Below the pieces are notes generated by a model that saw nothing but the letters and a program-made list of their open reading frames with translations, was not told where the DNA came from and did not search any database. A stretch of DNA of 64,000 nt from positions 113,892-177,891 of the forward strand of contig JAEOTP010000012.1 in assembly GCA_016839765.1 (NCBI GenBank), written 5' to 3'. Source of the DNA: Promethearchaeota archaeon. GTDB taxonomy: Archaea; Asgardarchaeota; Lokiarchaeia; Sigyniarchaeales; SOKP01. This document shows positions 38,334-47,259 of the stretch, piece after piece. Numbering within the stretch: the stretch's first letter is position 1; every line of letters starts with the position of its first letter. The position numbers and the translations under genes are program-made.

Positions 38334-41300
38334 TTACGATCTTGTACTTTGGATAAATTGTCTTTCTTTTTTCTGCTCTTTTTCCCATTTTTTACGTTCC
38401 GATCGAAGTCTAAAGAGATCTACATCTTTAAAAATTAAGCCTTCTTTACCTGGAGGGACATTTCTTTCAACTCGTTCCTTTTCTGGTGTATATATAAGAG
38501 AATTCCCATAATCGGCGATATTAGCAAAGAAAGTATAAGCATAAATTGATCTACGAGCATCAAAATGAACTGCTTTGAAATCAGCTGTAACGGGCGTAAA
38601 AGCTGGGTTTAAAACAATATCCACTGGGGGCTCGAAATTTTTTAACTCAACCCTTAGATCCATATCAAGAAAATCTCGGCATGTTGCAATAGCTATTCTT
38701 CCATATTCTGTATTACACACTATTGTTTTATGCGGTAAAGTAGTTGTATCTATTCCTTCTTTAAATCTACTTCTCTCTAGGCTAATTATTGCAGGTATAT
38801 GTTTTTTTTGTTGCCAGAGAATTCCTTCAGGACCTATAACTAAACTAACATTACTTTTTACTTCAATGTTGTGATAAGATCCAGGGATAATATACATTTC
38901 ATATATCTTAGCAAGATTTGATATATCCTCCAGAAATTGCTTATATTTGAGATCTACTGTCATTTCTGGAAAAAGTAAAATATCTACGCTTTCTTGATGA
39001 GCCTTTTCAATCATTTCCTTAACTTTTGATTCAACATCATTAACTTTCTCTTCTTTAAGTGTGAGAAGCCCCTTAGGTTTTTCTTCGTAAAACTCATTCA
39101 TGATATCACCGGAATTAGAAATACCGATTTGAGCAATACCAACTCTACACTGGTTCCTTGGGGATTTGGGATGATCTTTTAACAAATCCTTATATTCTAT
39201 TTTATATTTTTTTATTTTACTGTCGATTTCTAAGAATTTACTCACTTCTTCAGAGTATTGTTGAATTTCACCTATCCGTGGTGATTGGCTTGTTTCTATT
39301 GGACATGATGGTGTAATTATCCCTTCAATACTTCTTGAAACAGAGGGCTTATTAATTGTGTTTAAGGCGGAAACAAGTATTTTTTCCTCTTTAATTACTC
39401 TATCTAATCTTTCTAAAACTTCTCTCTCTTTGTCTTTATAACCGGCTTTATGAAAGAGTTCTGCTGCTGACTTCAAATAATTTGATCCAAAATTTAAAAA
39501 TTCTTGTTTTTTATTTACATCTAATTCATCATCGGCTTGAATTAAGTACCATGCTGCATCGAAATAAATTGATGTTGCAAGTGCCCAGTCTGCACCATTT
39601 TTAAAACCACCCTTTTCATATAAATCTGCTGCTTTTCTAAGAATTGATTTAACGTTTGGATACAATGTTGTTTTAATTTCTATATCATGGGATTGATCAA
39701 ATTTACATCCCTCTTCTAGAGCTAAACAAAAATTTGAATTAGCCTGAGCTAGGAATTTCAATTTACTTTGTGTAAAGAAATCACTAGCTTCTATGAATAA
39801 TTTTGCTGCTTCTGCGAATTTTTCTGGATCCTCATAGTTTTCAGCTAATTCCATGCTTTCCCAAGCTCTACAGAGATAATATATTGCTTCTAATTCTGCT
39901 CGCTCTCTTTTAATTTTATATAATACACAAATATCTCTGAATTGAGATGCTGCATTGTTAAATTTTTCAGCAGCTGCAAGGTGATCTCCCTTTTTTCCTA
40001 AAATTCTTGCCTCATCAAGATTTATTCTGGCAGAACAATGATTCATCCTTATTTTAGCTACTTTCTCAAGTTTTTTTAATTCTTTTAACCTTCTAACATT
40101 TTTCCTTATAAATCTAATACTAAAGACAGCATTCTCAAAATGTTCTCTAGTTTTCTCATAGCTCCTTATAGCTTGATCATGTTTTTCCTGCTTACTAAGA
40201 TCTTCAGCTTCTTCTAAAGCTATCCAGGCTCCATAATAAACTGCTTCATAATTAAAACTAGGTAATGTTTTTAAGATCTCAGATGCTTCTCCATAACATT
40301 CTTTAGCATATAAATGCTGTTCCCTTTTATGATACGCCTTAGCTTTTTCAATCAAATTCCAAGCCTTAGCATAATTTATCTTCTCATTAACCCTGTCTTT
40401 TAATGGTTTATATTCAATTGCTAGTAATGATTTATCATGAGCATCACGCGCTTTTTCATAGTATTCTGCAGAAATCATGTGATTTCCTAGACGATCTTCT
40501 AAACGGGCAATAAACTCATAACAAGCCGCAGAGTAATATGCATAACCTTTTTCCAAACTATCTTCAATTACACGGAGGAATAGCTCTCTTGCTTCCATTA
40601 AGGGTTTTTCTTCAGTTGTTAGAATTCCTAAATCCTCATAAAGCTGCCCTAAACGTATTTGAGAGGCTAAGTATAGTCTATAAGATTCTATTGAATATTT
40701 AATATTTTTCTTTGCAGCCTCTATTGCAGTTAATAGATTTAGTTTTTTTTCTTTTTTATCTTTAGTAATATCAGCTATAGTTTTATATGCTCTATAAATG
40801 GAAGTTAAGCCGGCCGATCTAACATTTCCTCCTTTATAGTCTTTAGCGATATTTTCTGCTACTTTTGCGTAATCTAACATCTTTTGAATATATTCCTCTC
40901 GAGGATCACCTTCTATGGCAAGATTGACTAACTGAGAGTATAAAAGAGTTAAAATTTGATAGGCAAAGATTATATAAGGTCCAAACGCGAGTCTCTTTAA
41001 AGTTTCATTAGCGTATTGAATCCCTATTTTTGCATATGATTTCCTTGTATCCGCCCTTAAAAAACTTCTACTTGTAAAAGTGTTATAATAACTTATAGGT
41101 ATAAAATCCATTAAACAATAAAGCCCAGTATAGAGATTATCGAAAATTTTATCTAATTTTAGAACGTCATGCACATCCTTTAAAATTCTTTTCTGTAAAT
41201 ATTCATATCTGCCAAAAACAGCAGCTTGATAATCTAAACCATATCGGCTGGTTATAGCTCCAAGAACATTTCTAGATTTTCTAAAGAATGTGATACCTTT

Positions 41301-42155
41301 TTCTAATGACTCAAAACCTTTTTCAGCAAGCTTTACTCGCTCCTTCTTTTCTTCAACAAGTAATCCTCCGAGTATACAATTTTGAAAACCAAATGTACCA
41401 TAAATACCTCCAAGAATATTATAATCATCACAATTCTCAGCTAACTGTAATGTTTCTTCACATCTTTTTAAAAATCTTTTTAGGATCTCTTCATGTTTTT
41501 TATCTCCATAAGTAAGTTCCGCCCACCGATTATAATTAATTACCATATTTTCACCCCACAATAACCTTTCTCTAATTTTGATTGTATCATTTTCTTTTAA
41601 AAGAATCCAAGACTTTTCTATTAAATTACGAGCCATCTGGCTATAAAAGGCTAATTCAGAAGGATCTTTACATAGTACCATAGAAGAAATTATGGATTCT
41701 ATTGTCAGGATTGATAATTTTGCACAGTTTTTCTTATCATTTGCTTTTGAATATTTTTCTTTAAGTTCTAAAAAAATATTAATTGATTTTTCTAAATTTT
41801 TTCTCGCTTCTTCGACTGAAGTAATCACATAACTCATAGCATTAAGAGCTTTAGCTTTACATTCCATATTTAATAGTTTATTATTGATTTGTTCAAAAAG
41901 ACGCTCTGCTCTACGAAAAGCCTTAACAGAATGCTTATTCCAATTCAAATAATCTTCTTTAGTTTCTGATGCCAAAACGGCCCGATGGCAAATGTCTCCA
42001 AGCTTATTGTAAATATTGGCGGCATTTTTTAACCTATTTTGATCTAACATTGCTTTAGCAGCTTGTTCATATAACCCTGCTGCTTTCTCCCAATTATAAT
42101 TCTTTTCTTCTGTTTCTGCTTTACTTAGTAATTCACCTTGAATGATTCCTACCAT
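38334..42155 (-). CDS. TPR-array protein fused to a nitrilase (CN hydrolase) domain, copy B
   Basis: The start is placed at ATG 42155 (MVGIIQGELL) because copy C starts with the matching MIRIIQNKLI; an in-frame TTG at 42161 adds two residues. The architecture is the same: a long TPR-like helical array (KNYNWEKAAGLYEQAAKAML and later repeats), then a nitrilase domain with Glu in LLFPEMT, Lys in WQQKKHIPA and Cys in ATCRDFLD. The final segment matches the other copies (RSERKKWEKEQKK). The spacer to copy C is nearly identical to the one between copies A and B, so the array arose by tandem duplication. The catalytic set is kept in all three. Confidence 0.85.
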   Translation of the reverse strand: MVGIIQGELLSKAETEEKNYNWEKAAGLYEQAAKAMLDQNRLKNAANIYNKLGDICHRAVLASETKEDYLNWNKHSVKAFRRAERLFEQINNKLLNMECKAKALNAMSYVITSVEEARKNLEKSINIFLELKEKYSKANDKKNCAKLSILTIESIISSMVLCKDPSELAFYSQMARNLIEKSWILLKENDTIKIRERLLWGENMVINYNRWAELTYGDKKHEEILKRFLKRCEETLQLAENCDDYNILGGIYGTFGFQNCILGGLLVEEKKERVKLAEKGFESLEKGITFFRKSRNVLGAITSRYGLDYQAAVFGRYEYLQKRILKDVHDVLKLDKIFDNLYTGLYCLMDFIPISYYNTFTSRSFLRADTRKSYAKIGIQYANETLKRLAFGPYIIFAYQILTLLYSQLVNLAIEGDPREEYIQKMLDYAKVAENIAKDYKGGNVRSAGLTSIYRAYKTIADITKDKKEKKLNLLTAIEAAKKNIKYSIESYRLYLASQIRLGQLYEDLGILTTEEKPLMEARELFLRVIEDSLEKGYAYYSAACYEFIARLEDRLGNHMISAEYYEKARDAHDKSLLAIEYKPLKDRVNEKINYAKAWNLIEKAKAYHKREQHLYAKECYGEASEILKTLPSFNYEAVYYGAWIALEEAEDLSKQEKHDQAIRSYEKTREHFENAVFSIRFIRKNVRRLKELKKLEKVAKIRMNHCSARINLDEARILGKKGDHLAAAEKFNNAASQFRDICVLYKIKRERAELEAIYYLCRAWESMELAENYEDPEKFAEAAKLFIEASDFFTQSKLKFLAQANSNFCLALEEGCKFDQSHDIEIKTTLYPNVKSILRKAADLYEKGGFKNGADWALATSIYFDAAWYLIQADDELDVNKKQEFLNFGSNYLKSAAELFHKAGYKDKEREVLERLDRVIKEEKILVSALNTINKPSVSRSIEGIITPSCPIETSQSPRIGEIQQYSEEVSKFLEIDSKIKKYKIEYKDLLKDHPKSPRNQCRVGIAQIGISNSGDIMNEFYEEKPKGLLTLKEEKVNDVESKVKEMIEKAHQESVDILLFPEMTVDLKYKQFLEDISNLAKIYEMYIIPGSYHNIEVKSNVSLVIGPEGILWQQKKHIPAIISLERSRFKEGIDTTTLPHKTIVCNTEYGRIAIATCRDFLDMDLRVELKNFEPPVDIVLNPAFTPVTADFKAVHFDARRSIYAYTFFANIADYGNSLIYTPEKERVERNVPPGKEGLIFKDVDLFRLRSERKKWEKEQKKERQFIQSTRS

Positions 42156-42161
42156 CCTCAA

Positions 42162-42295
42162 CTATTTATTAATATTAAATTAGCTATATTGGTTTCTTGG
42201 TTTTCAATTTCTTAGCTTTAAGAATAATTAATAATAGATGTTCCAGTTTAAAACATTTTACATGAAATAATCATAAAATTAGATTTGGAAAAAAG
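42162..42295. repeat. Spacer repeat between nitrilase copies A and B
   Basis: This is the second copy of the conserved intergenic sequence, 134 bases. The identical 37-base core is 42206-42242. It could carry the promoter of the downstream copy, since no other signal is visible, or just be duplicated DNA that has not yet diverged. Confidence 0.75.
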
Positions 42296-45200
42296 TTATG
42301 ATCTTGTACTTTGAATAAAATGAACTTCCTTATTTTGTTGTTTTTCCCATTTTTTACGTTCTGAACGCAATTTAAATAAATTAACATCTTTATATATCAA
42401 ACCTTCTTCTTTTGTGGGTATTATTCTCTCAGTACGATCTTTTTCAGGAGTGTAGATGAGGGATTCACCAAATTCAGCAACATTAGCAAAAAAACAATAG
42501 GCATAAATCGATCTACGTGCGTCAAAATGAGCCGCTTTAAAATCAGCTGTGACTGGAGTAAAGGCTGGGTTAATGATTATGTCTACTGCTGGTTCGAAAT
42601 TTTTTAATTCGACTCGTAAATCCATATCAAGGAAATCCCGGCAAATGATAACTGCAATTCTTCCATATTCTGTGTTACAAACAATTACATTTCGGGGAAG
42701 ATCTCCAACCTCTATACCCTCTCTAAATTCTGTTCCTTTAAGTCTAATTGTGGCTGGAATATGTTTCTCTTGTTTCCAGAGGATGCCCTCTGGTCCAAAT
42801 ACCATAGCTATATTTCTCTTTGTCTCTTGATCGTGAAATGAGCCGGGAATTATGTACATTTCATATAATTTAGCAAAATCTGAAATAACTTCTAAAATAT
42901 CGCCGTAATTGAGATCAACTGTCATTTCTGGGAAGATTAATAAGTTGATGCCCTCTTTCTGTGCATTTTCGATCATGTTTTTAACTTTAGATCTTAAATA
43001 TTCAACTTTAACTTCTCGAAGGCTCAAAAGGCCCGAATTCCTCATCTCATAGAATTCACTTAAAAGATCTCCAGTTTCAGATATACCAATTTGAGCAATA
43101 CCAACCCTGCATTCTCTTTTCTGAACTCTAGGATACTCTTTCAATAAATCTCTATATGTAATTCGATATTTCTTTTTAGTTATTTTTTCTCCTATAACTC
43201 TCCTCTCTTCTTCAGTGAACTGATACACTTCACCCAATCGAGGTGATTGACTAGTTTCTAAAGAACAAGCAGGAGCAATTATGCCCGTTGTACTACTAGA
43301 AATCGCAGGTTTTTTAATAGTATTTAGAGCCGAAACTAATATCTTTTCTTCTTGTTCCAATCTTTCCAAACGACCCAATACCTCATTTTCCTTGTCTTTA
43401 TAACCAGCTTTACTAAAAAGTTCTGCTGCAGATTTTAGATAATTAGCCCCAATATCTAAAAGATTTTTTTTATTGCTAATTTCTAACTCTTCATCCGCTC
43501 TTATTAAGTGCCATACTGCATCGAAATATGTCGATGTAGCTAACGCCCAATCACCGCCATTTTTAAAACCTCCTTTCTCATAAGAGGAAGCTGCTGTTCT
43601 TAACATTGATTTGATTTTGGGATACAATTGAGCCTTTATTTCCGCTTCATAAGTTTCATCAAATTCACATCCAAGTTTTAAAGCTTGACAGAAAGAAGAA
43701 TTACCTGATGCTAGTAATTTCAACTTACTATCTGTGAAAAGATTACTTGCTTTTATAAATAAATCAGCAGATTCTGAAAATCTATCATGATCCTCATATT
43801 TTTCGGCAAGCTCCATGCTTTCCCAAGCTCTACATAGATAATATACCGCCTCTAATTCAATTCGTTCTTTTTCAGTTTTAAAGAGATTGCAAACATATCT
43901 AAACTGTGAAGCTGCTGAAGCAAATAGTTCTGCAGCGGTTACATGTTCACCTTGTTTTCCTATAATTCTTGCCTTTTCAACGTTTATTCTAGCAGAACAA
44001 TATGATGTCCTTAATCTGGCTACTTTCATGAGTTTATCAATTCTATCGATTTCCATTTTGTCTTTAGATTTATCTAAGTATTGTTCTAATGATTTTATAG
44101 CTTTTTCAAATGTTTCTATGGTGTTATTATATTGCTCTATAGCTTCTTCGTGTTTTTCTTGTTTACTGAGTTGTTCTGCAATTTCTTGGGATGCCCATGC
44201 AGAGTAATAATTTGCTTCATAATTGAAACTTGGTAGATTTTTTAGAATTTCACATGCACTAATATAGCTCTCCTTAGCTTTTTGATGGTTTTCACTTTTA
44301 TGATTAACTTTCGCAATTTCAATTAAGGACCAAGCCTTAACATAATTCAATTTCTCATTAATTCTCTTTATTAATGGTTTATACTCAACATTTTTTAATG
44401 ATTCTGCATGTGCTTTCTGTGCCATCTCATAATAATTTGCAGAAGCTGTATGATTACCCAAGCGATCCTCTATACGTGCTAAGTATTCAAATGTAGCTGC
44501 TGTATATGATTGGTAGCCTCTTTTTTCGCTTTCTTTAGCTACTTGGAGGAATAAATCTTTTGTCTTTATAAGTATATCATTCTGTTTAGTTAAAATGCCA
44601 AAATCTTCATAAAGAAGTCCTAAGCGTATTTGAGCAGTAATGATACCTGTTCGAGATTCATTTGAATGCTCCACATATTTCTCGGAAGCATCTATAGCAG
44701 CTGCTAAAAATTCAATTTTGTTTTCTTCATCCTGAGTAATATCAGCGAGAGTTTTATAAGCTCTATAGAGAGAATTATAGCCATAAGCTCGAACATATCC
44801 TCCTTCATATTTCTCTGCAACTTTCTCGGCTTGTTTGGCGTATTCAAGCATCTTTTGTGCATATTCCTTTTGCTTATCTTTTGAACCAGCTAGAATGGAT
44901 AATTGTGAATACGAATATGTTAATGCTACATATGAATCTGATAAAAAAGGTAAAATTAATATTGTCAAATTCTTCTTTGCATATTCAATTGCTTTTTCTG
45001 CATATGATTTCCTCTTATCTGAGGTAAAATAACTCCTCTGAGCATTGTTAGCATAGTAAGCCCCCAATAATGTATATGCTCGGGAACGCCATAGAGTATA
45101 TGTATCTTTTATTATTTCTTTTATCTCGATAAACTTTTCAAGATCGATAGAAATTCTCCTCTGCGCATATTTTACTCTACCTCCAAGCATAGCCCACATA

Positions 45201-46129
45201 ATGAGCCAATAAATTGATTCATTTATTAAGGATATATTCTTTAATTTTCTGGCAAGAGTAGAAGATTTTTCTAGTAATCTCAATCCCCTATCAAGATATT
45301 CTCTTTGCTCAGTTTCATCTTCAATAAGATTAATGGCAAGGTGACTATTTACGTTGCCTAAAATCATACAAGTCATTGCAAAAGCTTCCAAATTATCATA
45401 TTTCTCAACAAATTCTAAGATTTTATTGCATCTTAATAAAAAATCTTTAAAATATTCTCTATAACGCTCGTCCCATCTAAATGGTTGCAAATAATTTCTG
45501 CCAATGTTCATATAATACTCACAATATATTGATTCAGCGAGAGATTGAACATTTTTGAATTTCTTTGCAAGATTTTGAGCTTTCAGAGCTAAACCTATAT
45601 TTTTTTCGAATAAATCTGCGACTTCTATAAAATCACTAAAAAAATATCCTCCTGCTACAGAAACATAAAGGGCACGACTTAATATCCTAACGAAATGTTC
45701 TTGTTCACCTTTCTTAGAATATTCTTCACTTGATTCAATGAAAAGATCATAAGAATTTACATAGCTCTCTTTTGCTTCTTCGATGGAACTTGCAATAATC
45801 CCACTGAAATATTTAACTTCTGCTTTGCATTCTAATTTCTTAGGTATATTTCCAATTTGTTCAAAGATATTCGCTGCATCTGTATAAGCTTTTATAGTTT
45901 GTCTAATATATTCTACTAACTTTTCAGATGTTTTTACAGTGAACGCCGCGTGTGAAAATGCATATCCAAGTTTACTATAAGTTTCAGCAACTTTTTCCAG
46001 TAGATTTTTTTTCAAATAACTATTAGCAACTTGCTTGTAAAATTTAGCTGCTTCTAACCAATTGTAAGATTTTTCTTCTGCTAGTGCCTTCTCCAATAAA
46101 TCCTCTTCTTCTTGTTTTATTCCAGTCAT
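42296..46129 (-). CDS. TPR-array protein fused to a nitrilase (CN hydrolase) domain, copy A
   Basis: This first copy in transcription order has 1277 residues. It begins with a Glu-rich lead (GIKQEEEDLLEKALAEEKSYNW) and the same kind of TPR-like array, with repeats such as NHTASANYYEMAQKAHAESL and EEAIEQYNNTIETFEKAIK. The C-terminal nitrilase domain has LIFPEMT (Glu), WKQEKHIPA (Lys) and IICRDFLD (Cys), then HFDARRSIYAYCFFANVAEF as in the other copies. It lies 606 bases from the divergent ubiquitin-locus genes and 25 bases after a possible 26-residue ORF. TPR arrays usually bind partner proteins; an amidase delivered by a scaffold is a reasonable reading but not shown. Confidence 0.85.
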   Translation of the reverse strand: MTGIKQEEEDLLEKALAEEKSYNWLEAAKFYKQVANSYLKKNLLEKVAETYSKLGYAFSHAAFTVKTSEKLVEYIRQTIKAYTDAANIFEQIGNIPKKLECKAEVKYFSGIIASSIEEAKESYVNSYDLFIESSEEYSKKGEQEHFVRILSRALYVSVAGGYFFSDFIEVADLFEKNIGLALKAQNLAKKFKNVQSLAESIYCEYYMNIGRNYLQPFRWDERYREYFKDFLLRCNKILEFVEKYDNLEAFAMTCMILGNVNSHLAINLIEDETEQREYLDRGLRLLEKSSTLARKLKNISLINESIYWLIMWAMLGGRVKYAQRRISIDLEKFIEIKEIIKDTYTLWRSRAYTLLGAYYANNAQRSYFTSDKRKSYAEKAIEYAKKNLTILILPFLSDSYVALTYSYSQLSILAGSKDKQKEYAQKMLEYAKQAEKVAEKYEGGYVRAYGYNSLYRAYKTLADITQDEENKIEFLAAAIDASEKYVEHSNESRTGIITAQIRLGLLYEDFGILTKQNDILIKTKDLFLQVAKESEKRGYQSYTAATFEYLARIEDRLGNHTASANYYEMAQKAHAESLKNVEYKPLIKRINEKLNYVKAWSLIEIAKVNHKSENHQKAKESYISACEILKNLPSFNYEANYYSAWASQEIAEQLSKQEKHEEAIEQYNNTIETFEKAIKSLEQYLDKSKDKMEIDRIDKLMKVARLRTSYCSARINVEKARIIGKQGEHVTAAELFASAASQFRYVCNLFKTEKERIELEAVYYLCRAWESMELAEKYEDHDRFSESADLFIKASNLFTDSKLKLLASGNSSFCQALKLGCEFDETYEAEIKAQLYPKIKSMLRTAASSYEKGGFKNGGDWALATSTYFDAVWHLIRADEELEISNKKNLLDIGANYLKSAAELFSKAGYKDKENEVLGRLERLEQEEKILVSALNTIKKPAISSSTTGIIAPACSLETSQSPRLGEVYQFTEEERRVIGEKITKKKYRITYRDLLKEYPRVQKRECRVGIAQIGISETGDLLSEFYEMRNSGLLSLREVKVEYLRSKVKNMIENAQKEGINLLIFPEMTVDLNYGDILEVISDFAKLYEMYIIPGSFHDQETKRNIAMVFGPEGILWKQEKHIPATIRLKGTEFREGIEVGDLPRNVIVCNTEYGRIAVIICRDFLDMDLRVELKNFEPAVDIIINPAFTPVTADFKAAHFDARRSIYAYCFFANVAEFGESLIYTPEKDRTERIIPTKEEGLIYKDVNLFKLRSERKKWEKQQNKEVHFIQSTRS

Positions 46130-46153
46130 ATGAGAAGTTAATTATAATTTATA

Positions 46154-46234
46154 TTAGCTAGGGCTTTTTAAGACAATTACTTTCGGATTGCCCAAAACCT
46201 TTAATGTCACTTCATTCTCATGTTGAGATTCCAT
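46154..46234 (-). CDS. Possible 26-residue peptide upstream of nitrilase copy A
   Basis: The minus strand reads ATG at 46232-46234 and stops at 46154-46156, giving MESQHENEVTLKVLGNPKVI and six more residues. A good Shine-Dalgarno, GGGTGA (46240-46245 on the complement), lies about six bases before the ATG, and a T/A-rich TATA-like run is a little further up. The residue mix is more balanced than random A/T-rich sequence gives. It may be a leader peptide or a small protein of the nitrilase operon. I do not recognise it. Confidence 0.4.
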   Translation of the reverse strand: MESQHENEVTLKVLGNPKVIVLKSPS

Positions 46235-46257
46235 TATTTTCACCCTATTAATGTTAA

Positions 46258-46276
46258 AAATATTTAAATTTAAGAT
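46258..46276 (-). promoter_or_regulatory. Putative TATA box for the nitrilase array
   Basis: On the minus strand the sequence AAATTTAAATA is about 25-35 bases before the 26-residue ORF. This distance fits an archaeal TATA box feeding a transcript that covers the short ORF and nitrilase copy A. By eye only. Confidence 0.35.
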
Positions 46277-46358
46277 AATTCTATTTTCCCGATTTATAAT
46301 CTTTACTCTTCAAGATTATGTTTGAAATAAAAATGTATGTTGTATTATAACTTATTTT

Positions 46359-46508
46359 TTATCCAAGATGCTTTTTATTATCTTTACTTAGATTATAATA
46401 AATTATTTTATCATTAGGTGGTTTTTGCTCAGGAATTTCTTTCACTTCAACATCTAAGATTTCTGGTTGATGATTTTTGCGGTTAATTTTATCTTTTTTC
46501 TCGTTCAC
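46359..46508 (-). CDS. Possible small ORF (49 aa, GTG start), unknown
   Basis: An open frame starts with GTG at 46506-46508 and ends with TAA at 46359-46361. It encodes a very charged peptide (NEKKDKINRKNHQPEILDVE and more, with EIPEQKPPNDK), unlike the random noise of the flanking DNA. There is no convincing Shine-Dalgarno, and the ORF sits on the strand of the nitrilase array, in the gap before the ubiquitin locus. It might be a real small disordered protein or a remnant. Unknown. Confidence 0.35.
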   Translation of the reverse strand: MNEKKDKINRKNHQPEILDVEVKEIPEQKPPNDKIIYYNLSKDNKKHLG

Positions 46509-46735
46509 TTATTTAATCACAATAGAAATTTTATTTTAATTTATTATTTATTTCAAGTCTTGTCACAAACACTTTAATTAATTCTAATATCATTTATTAA
46601 ATTAATTACAAATGTGTAGATAGAGAAATATAAAATTTTTTTTGACAAGATAGAAATTATAAATATTATTGAAGAGATATTAATGGTTTCAATTTTAGAT
46701 AATAATAATGGTTAATAGAAATTAGGGCAGGAATT

Positions 46736-47227
46736 ATGGCTATTAATAAGGATTATGTATACCCAGTATATATCTATCTAAACGTTTTAAATGATATTAA
46801 AGATCTCTGTAAAAATTATGAAAATGAAATATTTGGTTATCTAATTGGATTGATATTCAAATGGAAAGAACAAATCTATATTGTTATAGAAGATAAAATA
46901 TTTATTGAAGGAACATTCCATAGCCATAAGATGTCAACCGCTCAAATTGAAGGAACAGCAGGAGAATATGATAAAGAATTTCAAAGATTAAAAAAAAATG
47001 AAAAAAACAAGAATTTGAGGGTTGTTGGCTGGTGGCATTCTCATCCCGATTTAGGTTGTTTTTTGTCCCCAACTGATTTGCGTACTCAACAACACTTTTT
47101 TCCTGAAAGTTATCAAGTTGCATTAGTTATAGATCCTATCAGAGACACCTACGACTTTTTCACATTAGATATATCTTCTAATAAAAAATACAAAACTATT
47201 AGCAGTGCAGTTATATCTAAAATTTAA
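46736..47227 (+). CDS. JAMM/MPN-type deubiquitinase (Rpn11-like)
   Basis: The 163-residue protein is a single MPN domain with a complete JAMM zinc motif: Glu31 (NEIFGYLIG), then WHSHPDLGCFLSPTD with His101, His103, Ser111 and Asp114 (HxHx7SxxD). JAMM proteases cut after the C-terminal Gly-Gly of ubiquitin-like proteins. In archaeal ubiquitin loci the Rpn11-like enzyme matures the ubiquitin precursor and removes it from targets. The gene leads a plus-strand cluster with E1 and E2, 32 bases before the E1 gene. The small size, with no extra domains, fits archaeal Rpn11-like proteins. Confidence 0.92.
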   Translation: MAINKDYVYPVYIYLNVLNDIKDLCKNYENEIFGYLIGLIFKWKEQIYIVIEDKIFIEGTFHSHKMSTAQIEGTAGEYDKEFQRLKKNEKNKNLRVVGWWHSHPDLGCFLSPTDLRTQQHFFPESYQVALVIDPIRDTYDFFTLDISSNKKYKTISSAVISKI

Positions 47228-47259
47228 ATGATATAAATTGAAAATGTTAGAGAAAAAGT

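Noticed and set aside
38575-45032. Plus-strand frames across the TPR-nitrilase array, some repeating between copies
   Set aside because: They repeat only because the underlying genes are paralogues; they are antisense to strongly supported coding sequence.
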